This document shows positions 1 to 7,421 of a stretch of DNA of 14,445 bases, one piece after another; position 1 is the first letter of the stretch, and every line of letters starts with the position of its first letter. Under the pieces are notes generated by a model. The model did no database searches. It was not told the DNA's origin and was given only the letters and a program-made list of their open reading frames with translations. The stretch is from Alphaproteobacteria bacterium. GTDB taxonomy: Bacteria; Pseudomonadota; Alphaproteobacteria; CACIAM-22H2. The DNA lies in contig VGDA01000038.1 of the NCBI GenBank assembly GCA_016869915.1, forward strand, positions 1 through 14,445, in the 5' to 3' direction. A program made the position numbers and the translations under genes.

Positions 1-690
1 CTGAAGGCCCCGCCCCCCATGCCGGCATCGCCGCCCGCCGGGCCGCGCCTCGCGCCCGGCGCGGATGGCGGCTGGCGCGCGGCGCCCGCGCGAAGCGGTC
101 CATTGCGGCGAGGATGCGGGCGATGACGTCCGGGTCGAGGATCTTCGCGATGGGCTCAAGCCTGCCCTGGCCGCAATTCGGGTAGGTTGCGCATGTCGAT
201 GTCGTAGACCCGGCGCAGGAGATCTGCCCAGCGCAAGCCCGGCCGAGGCGCGGGCGCATCCGCTCGACCGACCGAAGCCGCCGCGTCGGCGCCGCCCGGT
301 GGGCGGCCGTCATGCCTGGGGCGCGCGGATCCGGGCGATTGCGGGACGACCATCGCACGCAGTTTCGCATTCGGCGCGAGGACACCGTGGAAGCGGATCA
401 AGTGAAGACGCGGGCGGGGCACCAGGGCTGCCAGGCGTTCCATGAAGTCGATCGGCGTCATCTCGAGATGGGTGGTGCCGTCGCGCCAGGGCGTCTTGAG
501 TTCGAACGTCACGCGCGCGGCGCCGTCCCAGCTCAACTGGTCGTCGGCGAAGGCCGGGCGCATGACGTAGCGGCACAGGCGCGCCAGCCGGAAGCGATCA
601 CCGGCCCGGCAGCGCGTCGCCGCATGCAGGCTGAAGCCGCCGATCTCGGCGCAGAGACGCTTGGCCTTGCCCGAACCGCAATGGGCTGGC
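1..690 (-). pseudogene. IS91-family transposase remnant (C-terminal part, frameshifted)
   Basis: The minus strand from about 690 down encodes the C-terminal third of an IS91/IS801-type (HUH, Y2) transposase. Recognisable stretches are GGFSLHAATRCRAGDR, LCRYVMRPAFADDQLSWDG, ELKTPWRDGTTHLEMTP and ALVPRPRLHLIRFHGVLAPN, all hallmarks of this family's C-terminal region. The N-terminal catalytic domain is absent, so about two thirds of a normal protein of roughly 400-500 aa is gone. Reading continues through WADLLRRVYDIDMRN and then stops at a TGA near 156. In the next frame the sequence resumes as YPNCGQGRLEPIAKILDPDV, matching the expected zinc-ribbon CPNC segment, so a single-base shift near 185-187 broke the gene. 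The tail runs to the window edge. The right limit (about 690) is where family similarity fades, just before the ABC operon. It is dead as a transposase. Confidence 0.85.
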
Positions 691-744
691 ACTCGTCTTC
701 CGGCTCCCTCTATCGTGGGGCAGGCTTCGGATGGGAGGTGCGTC

Positions 745-2019
745 ATGGCAAATCGCAGAATCGCGTCGCGGCTGGTCGGGACGGTGTCGGCGCTGGCGGT
801 CGCGCTCGCGGCCGGTGCCGCACTCGCGCAGCAGACGACGCTCAGGATCTTCACCGGCGGGCAGCAGCGTCCCGACGTGATGCGGCAGATCGTCGACGTC
901 TATCAGCAGCGCAATCCCGGCGTGAAGGTCGAGATCGAGGTCGGCGGCGCGACCTCCGAACAGCAGCAGCAATATCTCAACACCGTGCTCTCGGCGAAGG
1001 ACACAGCGCTGGACGTCGTGCTGATCGACGTCATCCGGCCGGCGCAATGGGCGACCCAGGGCTGGGCCGAGCCGCTCGATGGGTATCTCGGGGCCGAGCG
1101 CGACGCGGTGATGGCCCGCTATCTGCCGGCCTATCGCGAGGCGAACGTGGTCGACGGCAAGGTGATGGCTTTGCCCTATTTCGCCGACGCGCAGTTCCTC
1201 TACTACCGCAAGGACCTGCTGGCGAAGCACGGCGTGGAACCGCCGGCGAACTGGGAGGCGCTGATCGAGGGCGCGCGCAAGGTGCTCGCCGCCGAGGGCA
1301 ACGCCAATCTCGCCGGCTTCCAGACCGCCGGCGCGCCGATCGAGGGCACGGTGTGCACCTTCCTGGTGCCGCTCTGGGGGGCGGGCGGCGCTCTCGTCGA
1401 GGGCGGGCGCGTCAACGTCGCCACGCCGGCGGCGCAGAGGGCGCTCAAGCTGTGGAGCGACATGCGCGCGGCGAACGTGACGCCGCCCAATCTCGCGGAG
1501 ATCGTCACCGATCGCATCCGGCTCAATCTCCAGGCCGGCAACCTGCTCTACGCGATGAACTGGGGCTATGTCTGGAACCGCGTCGAGAACGACGCCGACA
1601 GCCAGGTGAAGGGCAGGATCGGCGTGGTGCCGCTGCCGGGCTTCGTCGGTGGCCAGCCCGCGACCTGCATCGGCGGCTGGCAGCTCGCCGTCTCGGCCTT
1701 CTCGAAGAGCAAGGAGGAGGCGGTGAAGCTGGTGCGCTTCCTGTCCTCGCCCGAGGTCTCGAAGATGCAGGCGATCTTCGCCTCGCATCTCCCGGTCTTC
1801 CCCGAGGTCTACGACGATGCCGAGGTGCTGAAGGCGAATCCCTGGTTCAAGGACGCGCTGCCGGTCGTGAAGACCGCGCGCTCGCGCCCGGTCAGCCCGC
1901 GCTACCCCGAGGTCAGCGACATCATCCGCACCAACGTCAACGCCTTCCTCGCCGGCACGAAGACCGCGGAGCAGGCGCTCGGCGACATGAACGGCCGCCT
2001 GCCGCGCGCGATGCGCTGA
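745..2019 (+). CDS. ABC transporter periplasmic sugar-binding protein (extracellular solute-binding family 1)
   Basis: Predicted 424-aa exported binding protein that captures a substrate in the periplasm and delivers it to the two permeases encoded next. Residues 1-28 form a Sec signal peptide (basic MANRRIASR, a hydrophobic Ala/Val/Leu core, cleavage after ALA before QQ). The mature protein starts TTLRIFTGGQQRPDVMRQIV, and around residues 135-160 has the ALPYFADAQFLYYRKDLL pattern typical of maltose/trehalose-type solute-binding proteins. An IGGWQLAVS segment follows later, as in that family. The ATG at 745 is chosen over the in-frame ATG at 661 because a strong Shine-Dalgarno (GGGAGGTG, 733-740) precedes it and the signal peptide begins there. 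It is first in an operon with the two permeases and a dehydrogenase. A disaccharide or polyol ligand is likely from family and neighbours; the exact substrate is unknown. No clear promoter is visible between the IS91 remnant and the start. Confidence 0.93.
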   Translation: MANRRIASRLVGTVSALAVALAAGAALAQQTTLRIFTGGQQRPDVMRQIVDVYQQRNPGVKVEIEVGGATSEQQQQYLNTVLSAKDTALDVVLIDVIRPAQWATQGWAEPLDGYLGAERDAVMARYLPAYREANVVDGKVMALPYFADAQFLYYRKDLLAKHGVEPPANWEALIEGARKVLAAEGNANLAGFQTAGAPIEGTVCTFLVPLWGAGGALVEGGRVNVATPAAQRALKLWSDMRAANVTPPNLAEIVTDRIRLNLQAGNLLYAMNWGYVWNRVENDADSQVKGRIGVVPLPGFVGGQPATCIGGWQLAVSAFSKSKEEAVKLVRFLSSPEVSKMQAIFASHLPVFPEVYDDAEVLKANPWFKDALPVVKTARSRPVSPRYPEVSDIIRTNVNAFLAGTKTAEQALGDMNGRLPRAMR

Positions 2020-2031
2020 CGGAGGCGAGCG

Positions 2032-2931
2032 ATGGCGGGCCGGCTGGGGCCGCTCGAGCGCGGCGAGCGGCTTCTCGGCTTCGCCATGCTGACCCCGGCG
2101 GCGCTGCTGCTGGGGCTGGTGGTCGTCTATCCGGTCTGGCGGCTGCTGGTCAGCAGCTTCCACCAGCTCGACCAGGGCACGCGCGCCGGGACCGCGCCCT
2201 TCGTGGGCTTCGAGAACTACGCCTACGCCTTCGCCGACGACCGATTCTGGGGCGCGACGCTCAACACGCTGCTCTTCGTCGTGATCACCGTGCCCGGCGC
2301 GGTCGTGGTCGGGCTCGGCCTCGCCCTGCTCGCCAACCTGCCGTTCCGCGTCAAATGGCCGGTGCGCCTCGGCCTGCTGTTGCCCTGGGCGCTGCCGGTC
2401 GTCTTCGCCGGCCTGATCTTCCGCTGGTTCTTCGAGTACCGGCAGGGGATCGTGAACGACGTCGTGGTGGCGCTCGGCTTCGAGCCGCTGCAATGGCTCT
2501 CGCGCCCGGGCCTTGCCTTCTTCGCGGTCTGCCTCGCGATCGTCTGGAAGACCTCCTCCTTCGTCGCCCTGGTGCTGCTCGCCGGCCTGCAGACGATTCC
2601 CAGGGAACTCTACGAGGCGGCGGAGGTCGACGGTGCGACGCGCTGGCAGCGCTTCTGGCGCATCACGCTGCCGCTGCTGCGCCCGGCGATCGTGGTGGCG
2701 CTGATCTTCCGCACGATCACCGCGATCCAAACCTTCGACATCCCCTATGCGATGACCGGCGGCGGGCCCGGCGATTCCACAGAGACCCTGGCGATGTACA
2801 TCCACAAGACCACGATCGACTTCCTCGATTTCGGCTACGGCTCGGCGCTCGCGGTGCTGATGTTCGCGCTCAGCGCCGTCGCGACCTCGGTCTATCTGCG
2901 CCACACGCGCCGCCGCGAGGACGCGCCATGA
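2032..2931 (+). CDS. ABC sugar transporter permease, MalF/UgpA type
   Basis: 299-aa inner-membrane permease, one of two that form the translocation channel. Six hydrophobic segments are visible at about residues 15-42, 75-102, 111-133, 160-187, 218-236 and 269-289. The cytoplasmic EAA loop that docks on the ATPase is at about 195-215 (EAAEVDGATRWQRFWRITLP), with the conserved G in register. The GGGPGDSTETLAMYIHKT segment near 243-260 is also typical of MalF/UgpA-type proteins. The start has a GGAGG ribosome site at 2021-2025, seven bases before ATG, only 12 bp after the binding-protein stop. The last four bases overlap the next start (ATGA), implying translational coupling. Permease identity is secure; the sugar is not. 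Confidence 0.94.
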   Translation: MAGRLGPLERGERLLGFAMLTPAALLLGLVVVYPVWRLLVSSFHQLDQGTRAGTAPFVGFENYAYAFADDRFWGATLNTLLFVVITVPGAVVVGLGLALLANLPFRVKWPVRLGLLLPWALPVVFAGLIFRWFFEYRQGIVNDVVVALGFEPLQWLSRPGLAFFAVCLAIVWKTSSFVALVLLAGLQTIPRELYEAAEVDGATRWQRFWRITLPLLRPAIVVALIFRTITAIQTFDIPYAMTGGGPGDSTETLAMYIHKTTIDFLDFGYGSALAVLMFALSAVATSVYLRHTRRREDAP

Positions 2932-3752
2932 CGCTGCCGCGCCGACGCATGGTGTGGATCGCGGCGCTGATCGTCGCCGCCAACGGCTTCCTGCCGGTGC
3001 TGTGGATCCTGTTCACCTCGCTCAAGACCGAGAGCGAGCTGATGCGCTACCCGATCACCTGGTGGCCGCAGGATCCGACGATCGCCAACTACCTGCGCGC
3101 CTTCGCCGACCAGCCGCTGCCGCTGTTCATGTGGAACAGCCTCGTCGTCGCCACGCTCTCGACCGTGATCTGCGTCGTGGTCTCGGCGCTCGCGGCCTAT
3201 GCGCTCACGCGGCTGCGACTGCCCTATCGCGACCTCATCCTGCAGTCGATCCTGGCGATCGCGATGTTCCCGCTGATCGCGCTGATGGTGCCGCTGTTCC
3301 AGACCATGCGCGGGCTCGGCCTGCTCAACACGCATCTCGCGCTGATCCTGCCCTACGTCGTGCTCAGCATGCCGGTCTGCACGCTGGTGATGGCGAGCTT
3401 CTTCCAGGACATCCCCGCCGATCTCGAGAACGCCGCTATGATCGACGGCTGCACGCGCATCGGAGCACTCTGGCGCGTGGTGATCCCGCTGGCGGGGCCC
3501 GGCGTCTTCACCGCCGCCATCCTCGCCTTCGTCAACGCCTGGGACGAGTTTCTGCTGGCGCTGACGCTCAACAGCCGCCAGACGATGCGCATGCTGCCGG
3601 TCGGCATCACGCTTTACCAGGGCGAGTTCGCCTTCCCCTGGCCGATCATCTCGGCGGCCCTGATCGTCGCCATCGTGCCGATCGCGATCCTGATCGCGGT
3701 GTTCCAGGAAAGGGTCATCGGTGGCCTGTCCTCCGGCGGCGTGAAGGGCTGA
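2928..3752 (+). CDS. ABC sugar transporter permease, MalG/UgpE type
   Basis: 274-aa inner-membrane permease, partner of the preceding one. It opens with a membrane segment (IAALIVAANGFLPVLWILFTS, about 11-31) followed by the TWWPQDPTIANYLRAF motif common at this position in MalG-type permeases. Further hydrophobic segments lie at about 70-93, 104-126, 136-159, 192-212 and 238-260. The EAA loop is at about 165-192 (DLENAAMIDGCTRIGALWRVV), with the first E-A-A in the variant form ENAA. The C-terminal ERVIGGLSSGGVKG is a typical MalG ending. The start codon sits inside the stop of the upstream permease, and the next gene begins two bases after this stop. No ABC ATPase gene follows, so this importer must use an ATPase encoded elsewhere. 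Confidence 0.94.
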   Translation: MTLPRRRMVWIAALIVAANGFLPVLWILFTSLKTESELMRYPITWWPQDPTIANYLRAFADQPLPLFMWNSLVVATLSTVICVVVSALAAYALTRLRLPYRDLILQSILAIAMFPLIALMVPLFQTMRGLGLLNTHLALILPYVVLSMPVCTLVMASFFQDIPADLENAAMIDGCTRIGALWRVVIPLAGPGVFTAAILAFVNAWDEFLLALTLNSRQTMRMLPVGITLYQGEFAFPWPIISAALIVAIVPIAILIAVFQERVIGGLSSGGVKG

Positions 3753-3754
3753 CC

Positions 3755-4888
3755 ATGGTCGAGACGCTGCGCTACGGACTGATCGGCGCGGGCATGATGG
3801 GGCGCGAGCATCTGCGCAACCTCCAGCTCGTGCCGGGCTCGCGCGTGACGGCGCTGTCGGATCCGGTGGAGGCCTCGCTTGCGCAGAGCGCGCGCCTCGC
3901 CCACGACCTGTTCGGCGAGGCGCCCGCGGTCTTCGCCGATCATCGCGCGCTGCTCGCGCGCGGCGAGATCGATGCGCTGGTGATCGCCAGCCCCAACGAC
4001 ACGCATGCCGCCATCCTCGCCGACGTCTTCGCGGCGCCGCGCGCGCACGCCGTGCTGGTGGAGAAGCCGGCCTGCACGCGCATCGAGGATTGCGCGCCGC
4101 TCGCCGCGGCGGCCGCGTCGCATCGCGCGCCGATCTGGGTAGCGATGGAGTATCGCTACATGCCGCCGGTCGCCGAGCTGCGCCGCGAGGTGCGCGAGGG
4201 CGCGGTCGGTCGGCTGCGCATGCTCGCGATCCGCGAGCACCGCTATCCGTTCCTCGCCAAGGTCGGCGACTGGAACCGCTTCGCGCGGCGCACCGGCGGC
4301 ACGCTGGTCGAGAAATGCTGCCACTACTTCGATCTGATGCGGCTGATCGCCGAGGACGAGCCGGTGCGCGTCTACGCCTCGGGCGCCGCCGACGTGAACC
4401 ACCGGGACGAGCGCCATGACGGCGCTGTGCCCGACATCCTCGACAACGCCTTCGTGATCGTCGATTTCCGTTCTGGCATCCGCGCGATGCTCGATCTTTG
4501 CATGTTCGCCGAGGGCGCCTACTGGCAGGAGACGATCACCGCCACCGGCGACGCGGCGCGCGTGGAGTGCTTCATCCCCGGGCCGGCGCGCTTCTGGCCC
4601 GGCGGCGCCGAGCGCACCGCCGAGATCGAGCTGTCGCCGCGTGCCACCCAGGCGCCGGTGCGCCGGCCCGTGCCTGTCGACGAGACGCTGCTGCGCGCCG
4701 GCGACCATCACGGCTCGACCTATTTCCAGCATCTCGGCTTCCGCCGCGCCGTGCTCGACGGCGCCCCCGTCGAGGTGACGATGCTCGACGGCCTCAAGGC
4801 CGTCGCCATCGGCCTCGCCGCCGAGCGCTCCGCGCGCCAACACCGCGCCATCGCGATCGACGGCCTCGCGCTCGCTACCGCGCCCTAG
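3755..4888 (+). CDS. Gfo/Idh/MocA-family NAD(P)-dependent oxidoreductase
   Basis: 377-aa cytoplasmic dehydrogenase. The N-terminal Rossmann fold carries the dinucleotide motif GAGMMG at residues 11-16 and the family signature VEKPACT (EKP 103-105). The C-terminal alpha/beta domain contains GDWNRF (171-176) and TGGTLVEKCCHYFDLMRL (180-197), where a conserved histidine (H190) is expected at the active site. Family members oxidise or reduce sugars, inositols and related polyols. The gene starts two bases after the MalG-type permease stop, so it is the last gene of the transport operon and probably acts on the imported compound. Substrate and cofactor preference cannot be read from the sequence. 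The ATG at 3755 is the only start that gives the Rossmann fold at the N-terminus. Confidence 0.92.
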   Translation: MVETLRYGLIGAGMMGREHLRNLQLVPGSRVTALSDPVEASLAQSARLAHDLFGEAPAVFADHRALLARGEIDALVIASPNDTHAAILADVFAAPRAHAVLVEKPACTRIEDCAPLAAAAASHRAPIWVAMEYRYMPPVAELRREVREGAVGRLRMLAIREHRYPFLAKVGDWNRFARRTGGTLVEKCCHYFDLMRLIAEDEPVRVYASGAADVNHRDERHDGAVPDILDNAFVIVDFRSGIRAMLDLCMFAEGAYWQETITATGDAARVECFIPGPARFWPGGAERTAEIELSPRATQAPVRRPVPVDETLLRAGDHHGSTYFQHLGFRRAVLDGAPVEVTMLDGLKAVAIGLAAERSARQHRAIAIDGLALATAP

Positions 4889-4918
4889 CGGAAAATCGGG
4901 GTCAGTATCGATTTCTTC

Positions 4919-4965
4919 GGGGAATAACGATCCAGGGGGAATAACGATCCGGGGAATAACGATCC
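4919..4965 (+). repeat. three tandem-like copies of a 15-bp unit
   Basis: The unit GGGGAATAACGATCC occurs exactly at 4919-4933, 4936-4950 and 4951-4965, with a 2-bp spacer after the first copy and none after the second. It lies about 30 bp beyond the stop of the dehydrogenase gene, in a stretch with no plausible gene. Function unknown; it could be part of a dispersed intergenic repeat or a protein-binding array. The three copies are seen directly. Confidence 0.9.
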
Positions 4966-5002
4966 AGCGTGGCTTTTGCGCGGTTTGCCGTGCGGGCAAA
5001 GC

Positions 5003-5046
5003 CTCTCCAGGGCAGGAATTCCAGATGGAATTCCTGCCCTGGAGAG
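5003..5046. repeat. near-perfect 44-bp palindrome (21-bp inverted repeat, 2-bp centre)
   Basis: The left arm 5003-5023 (beginning CTCTCCAGGGCAGG) is exactly complementary to the right arm 5026-5046 (ending CCTGCCCTGGAGAG), with only GA between them. The centre contains two GAATTC-like sites. A small hairpin (TTTGCC/GGCAAA, 4984-4989 and 4995-5000) lies just upstream. It has no T-run, so it is not a standard Rho-independent terminator, although its position about 115 bp after an operon end would allow a role in stabilising or ending that transcript. It could equally be part of a mobile repeat. Confidence 0.9.
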
Positions 5047-5197
5047 AATGTCCCCGGGTCCGCTGAGATCGACTCCAGGACGCGCCGAGACGGGGCGGGA
5101 TCGGTGTCGATCGGAGACAAATGATCCCAGGGTGACTTCCCTCGACGATCACGCCCTGCGGCTCTTCCTCGGTCGCCCTTTCGACGGCGCCACGACG
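5047..5197. other. non-coding stretch between the palindrome and the dispersed repeat
   Basis: With the two preceding repeats this completes the gap after the dehydrogenase gene (4889-5197). Long open frames cross it on both strands, but they read straight through the repeats, carry no recognisable domain and look fortuitous in GC-rich DNA. No promoter, RNA gene or gene fragment was recognised here. Confidence 0.4.
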
Positions 5198-5245
5198 GCT
5201 CGATAGGAAAAACAAACGCCATCCGGCCTTGCCTGTCAAATGTCG
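5198..5245 (+). repeat. dispersed direct repeat, copy 1
   Basis: A 48-bp sequence beginning GCTCGATAG and containing AAACGCCATCCGGCCTTGCC, ending TGTCAAATGTCG. It recurs in the same orientation at 7440-7488 with one substitution (G/T after CTCGATAG) and one extra A. The minus strand reads TTGACA near its start, identical to the sigma-70 -35 consensus, but no good -10 follows at 16-18 bp. A truncated gene end begins immediately to its right. Confidence 0.92.
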
Positions 5246-5301
5246 GCACGCGCCATTTCGACGACCCGGACCTGCTCGCGCAGCGCTTCGGGCTGCGTTG
5301 A
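5246..5301 (+). pseudogene. 3' end of an unidentified gene
   Basis: Directly after the repeat, one frame reads GTRHFDDPDLLAQRFGLR and stops at TGA 5299-5301. Charged and hydrophobic residues alternate as in a real protein C-terminus, and an upstream gene end is what one expects before the SDR gene 70 bp further on. There is no start codon and no upstream continuation, because the frame runs into the repeat. The parent gene was not recognised. It is interpreted as a truncated relic mirroring the amidase fragment at the other side of the cassette; chance open frame is the alternative. Confidence 0.4.
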
Positions 5302-5371
5302 ACCTCGCGCCACGAGGGCGGCGCGCGATCGCGCTATCGTCGGCAAGCCCGGTCGGCTACCAGTAGCGGCG

Positions 5372-6103
5372 ATGAAAGAGAAGCAGATCGCCTTCGTGAC
5401 GGGTGCCGCGCAGGGCATCGGCCTTGCGGCGGCGCAACGCCTTGCCCGCGACGGATTCCGCGTCGTGATGCTCGACAGGTCCGGCCCGGCCCTCGAGCGC
5501 GAGGGCGCGGCGCTGCGCGAGGCGGGATTCGATTGCGCGGCCGCGACCTGCGATGTCTGCGAGCGCGCGAGCGTCGCGGCCGCGTTCGCGGCCGAGCCCC
5601 GAATCGACGTCCTCGTGACGGCCGCCGGCATCTACAACGACGCGCGCTTCCTCGACCTCGACGAGGCGCGTTTCCGGCAGATGCTGGACGTCAACGTCGT
5701 CGGCACGTTCATCCCGGCGCAGGAAGCCGCGCGGCGCATGAAGCCGGGCGGGCGCATCGTCACCATCTCCTCGCGCGGCGCGCTGGGTGGCACGCGCTTC
5801 GCGCATTACGTGGCCTCGAAGGCCGCCGTCATCGGCCTGACGCGGGCCATGGCCATGGAACTGCGCGCTTCGCGCATCGCCGTGAATTCCATCGCGCCCG
5901 GGTTCACGGACACGCCGATGACACGCTCGGCCCCGGCCGAGATGTTCGCGGCGTGGGAGGCGCTGGAACCTTCCGGCAAGGCGGCGTCTCCCGACGAGAT
6001 CGCGAATGCCATCGCCTTCTTCGCCAGCCCGGCGACCAGCTTCGTCACCGGCCAGACGCTGTTCGTCGATGGCGGCAAGTCGCTCGGCGGGCTTTCGATC
6101 TGA
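5372..6103 (+). CDS. SDR-family NAD(P)-dependent oxidoreductase
   Basis: 243-aa classical short-chain dehydrogenase. The cofactor motif TGAAQGIG is at residues 10-17. An aspartate ends the second strand (VVMLD, D35), which favours NAD(H) over NADP(H). The structural NAG motif appears as TAAG (83-86). Catalytic residues are S133 or S134 (TISSRG), Y146 and K150 (YVASK). The C-terminal FVTGQTLFVDGGKSLGG is the usual SDR ending. The start at 5372 gives the normal N-terminus (MKEKQIAFVTGAAQG); the longer frame from 5240 starts within the dispersed repeat and adds non-homologous sequence. No clear Shine-Dalgarno is visible. It converges on the hydrolase gene, leaving 60 bp between the stops. Substrate unknown; closest in style to 3-oxoacyl-ACP reductase (FabG)-like or sugar/polyol SDRs. 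Confidence 0.92.
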   Translation: MKEKQIAFVTGAAQGIGLAAAQRLARDGFRVVMLDRSGPALEREGAALREAGFDCAAATCDVCERASVAAAFAAEPRIDVLVTAAGIYNDARFLDLDEARFRQMLDVNVVGTFIPAQEAARRMKPGGRIVTISSRGALGGTRFAHYVASKAAVIGLTRAMAMELRASRIAVNSIAPGFTDTPMTRSAPAEMFAAWEALEPSGKAASPDEIANAIAFFASPATSFVTGQTLFVDGGKSLGGLSI

Positions 6104-6112
6104 TCCTCTCCG

Positions 6113-6124
6113 CGAGGCGCCTCG
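6113..6124. terminator. short palindrome between convergent genes
   Basis: CGAGGCGCCTCG is a perfect 12-bp palindrome in the 60-bp gap between the convergent SDR and hydrolase genes. A 4-bp stem with a GCGC loop is the most it can form as a hairpin, and no T-run follows on either strand. The position fits a bidirectional terminator, but the structure is weak. Confidence 0.2.
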
Positions 6125-6163
6125 AGGCCCGGGTCCGGCGCGCCGCGATGGCGCTTCCGCCCG

Positions 6164-7222
6164 CTACCTCCGCCGCGGGGCGGTGGCGAGGACCTCCTCG
6201 AGGTCCTTCTTCCAGAACTTCGCCATGCCGGTCGTGCCGTGGCCGCGCGTCTCGGCGCTGGCGGGGATCAGCAGCAGGCGCGCGCCCGGCACCTTGGCCA
6301 GGGCCCGCTCGGTGATCCCGGTCTCCGGCGGGTTGCGCTCGTCGTCCGCCGAGTTGACCAGCAGCACCCGCGCCCTGACCTGGCCGAGCAGCGGCTCGGG
6401 GTTGTAGTCCTTCGACGATTCCCACTGGTACAGGAAGTCGTTGGCGTCGAGCGGCGGCGGCGCGGCGAGCCGGTCCGCGACCATCCTGTCCGCGAGCGCG
6501 CGCGTCGGCACGAGGGCCTGGTAGGCGAGCGTGCCGCCATTCGTGCCGGTCGCGTAGAAGACGTTGGCGATGCGCAGGCTCGGTGGCTGGCTCGCGTAGT
6601 CGCCCCCCATGTAGGCCGGATCGCGCCGGATCGACTCGATCATCAGCCGTCGCATCATCCAGTTGCGCGCGGACATCTCCGTCGGCTGGCAGGCCATCGG
6701 CACCAGCGCGTCCATCATGTCGGGATGGGTCGTGCCCCAGAGCCACGCATGCATGCCACCCATCGAGTTCCCGAGGACGAGGCGCAGATGCCTGATGCCG
6801 AGCGCCTCGGTCAGCAGGCGATGCTGGGCGTGCACCATGTCGTCGTAGTTGTAGGCCGGGAACCGCGCGCGCAGCCCGTCCGACGGCTTGGCGGACTTTC
6901 CGGCCCCGAGCGCGTCCGGGATGACGATGAAGTACCTCGTCGCGTCGAGCGGCTGGCCCGGCCCGAAGAGTTCGCCGGCGAAGCCGGGCGTCAGCATCGA
7001 CCCCGCGGATCCGCCCGTGCCGTGGAGGATCAGCACGGGCTCGCCGCCCGGGTCGCCGATCGTCGTGTAGGCGAGCCTGAGCTCGGGTATCACCTCGCCG
7101 GTGTGGAAGCGGAAATCCTTCGCCGTCCACGTGCCTTCCCGAGGCGCGGGATAGCCCTGCCCCTGCGCGGACATGGCGATGCCCGCCGCGAGCATCGCCC
7201 CAAGGGCCGTGATCCTCTTCAT
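6164..7222 (-). CDS. exported alpha/beta-fold hydrolase, homoserine acetyltransferase (MetX)-like
   Basis: 352-aa alpha/beta hydrolase. A hydrophobic N-terminal segment (ITALGAMLAAGIAMSAQG, residues 4-21) suggests export, which separates it from the cytoplasmic MetX enzymes it resembles. Family features: LILHGTGGSAGSM (64-76, oxyanion region), IPDALGAGKSAKP (101-113), nucleophile elbow GNSMGGMHAW with S153, acid candidate D293/D294 in NSADDERNPPE, and H328 in ETRGHGTTG. The start at 7222 has a well-placed AAGGAG ribosome site (7231-7236) and places the signal peptide first; the in-frame ATG at 7273 is less likely. An amidase 3' end lies 88 bp upstream on the same strand, so it was once second in an operon. 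The reaction is unknown: acyl transfer or ester/amide hydrolysis in the periplasm. Confidence 0.88.
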   Translation of the reverse strand: MKRITALGAMLAAGIAMSAQGQGYPAPREGTWTAKDFRFHTGEVIPELRLAYTTIGDPGGEPVLILHGTGGSAGSMLTPGFAGELFGPGQPLDATRYFIVIPDALGAGKSAKPSDGLRARFPAYNYDDMVHAQHRLLTEALGIRHLRLVLGNSMGGMHAWLWGTTHPDMMDALVPMACQPTEMSARNWMMRRLMIESIRRDPAYMGGDYASQPPSLRIANVFYATGTNGGTLAYQALVPTRALADRMVADRLAAPPPLDANDFLYQWESSKDYNPEPLLGQVRARVLLVNSADDERNPPETGITERALAKVPGARLLLIPASAETRGHGTTGMAKFWKKDLEEVLATAPRRR

Positions 7223-7310
7223 CGTTGCGGCTCCTTCGCCTGCAGGCGTCTCGTGGTCATGCGGGACATCCATGTGCCGTGGTCGACAGCGTGCCCGGCC
7301 CGGCCCGCGC

Positions 7311-7421
7311 TCACGAGGCCCGCGCCATCGCGAAGGGGCGCGCGGCCTCGAAGGCGGCGGCGGCCCTGAGGACGAGGTCCTCGCGGTACATCGGGCCGAC
7401 GACCTGCAGGCCGATCGGGGC
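7311..7421 (-). pseudogene. C-terminal fragment of an amidase
   Basis: The minus strand from 7421 reads APIGLQVVGPMYREDL followed by VLRAAAAFEAARPFA, then MARAS and a stop at 7311-7313. This is the standard C-terminus of amidase-signature enzymes (GatA-like: PIGLQ-(I/V)-(V/I)-G, then an AAAAFE helix and RP). Only 36 residues of a protein of about 450-500 remain. Upstream of residue A the match ends abruptly about 17 bp before the dispersed repeat copy 2, so the gene was truncated near that repeat. Its stop is 88 bp from the hydrolase start on the same strand, pointing to a former amidase-hydrolase operon. Confidence 0.75.

Noticed and set aside
598..2904. 768-residue minus-strand open frame opposite the binding protein and permease
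   Set aside because: Rich in Arg/Asp/Glu/His with no domains; a classic antisense shadow of GC-rich codons.
312..3752. 1146-residue plus-strand open frame over the IS91 remnant and ABC operon
   Set aside because: Its first 860 or so residues are Arg/Ala/Gly-rich out-of-frame translation of the binding-protein and first permease genes; only its end is real (the MalG-type permease from 2928).
4919..4965. possible CRISPR array
   Set aside because: Units are 15 bp with 0-2 bp spacers, so there are no spacer sequences; it is a short tandem-type repeat.
3614..5239. 541-residue minus-strand open frame opposite the dehydrogenase
   Set aside because: Shadow of the Gfo/Idh gene that also runs through the palindrome and repeats; no recognisable family.
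5198..5245. promoter on the minus strand (TTGACA)
   Set aside because: A perfect -35 is present, but no acceptable -10 hexamer follows at 16-18 bp in either copy.
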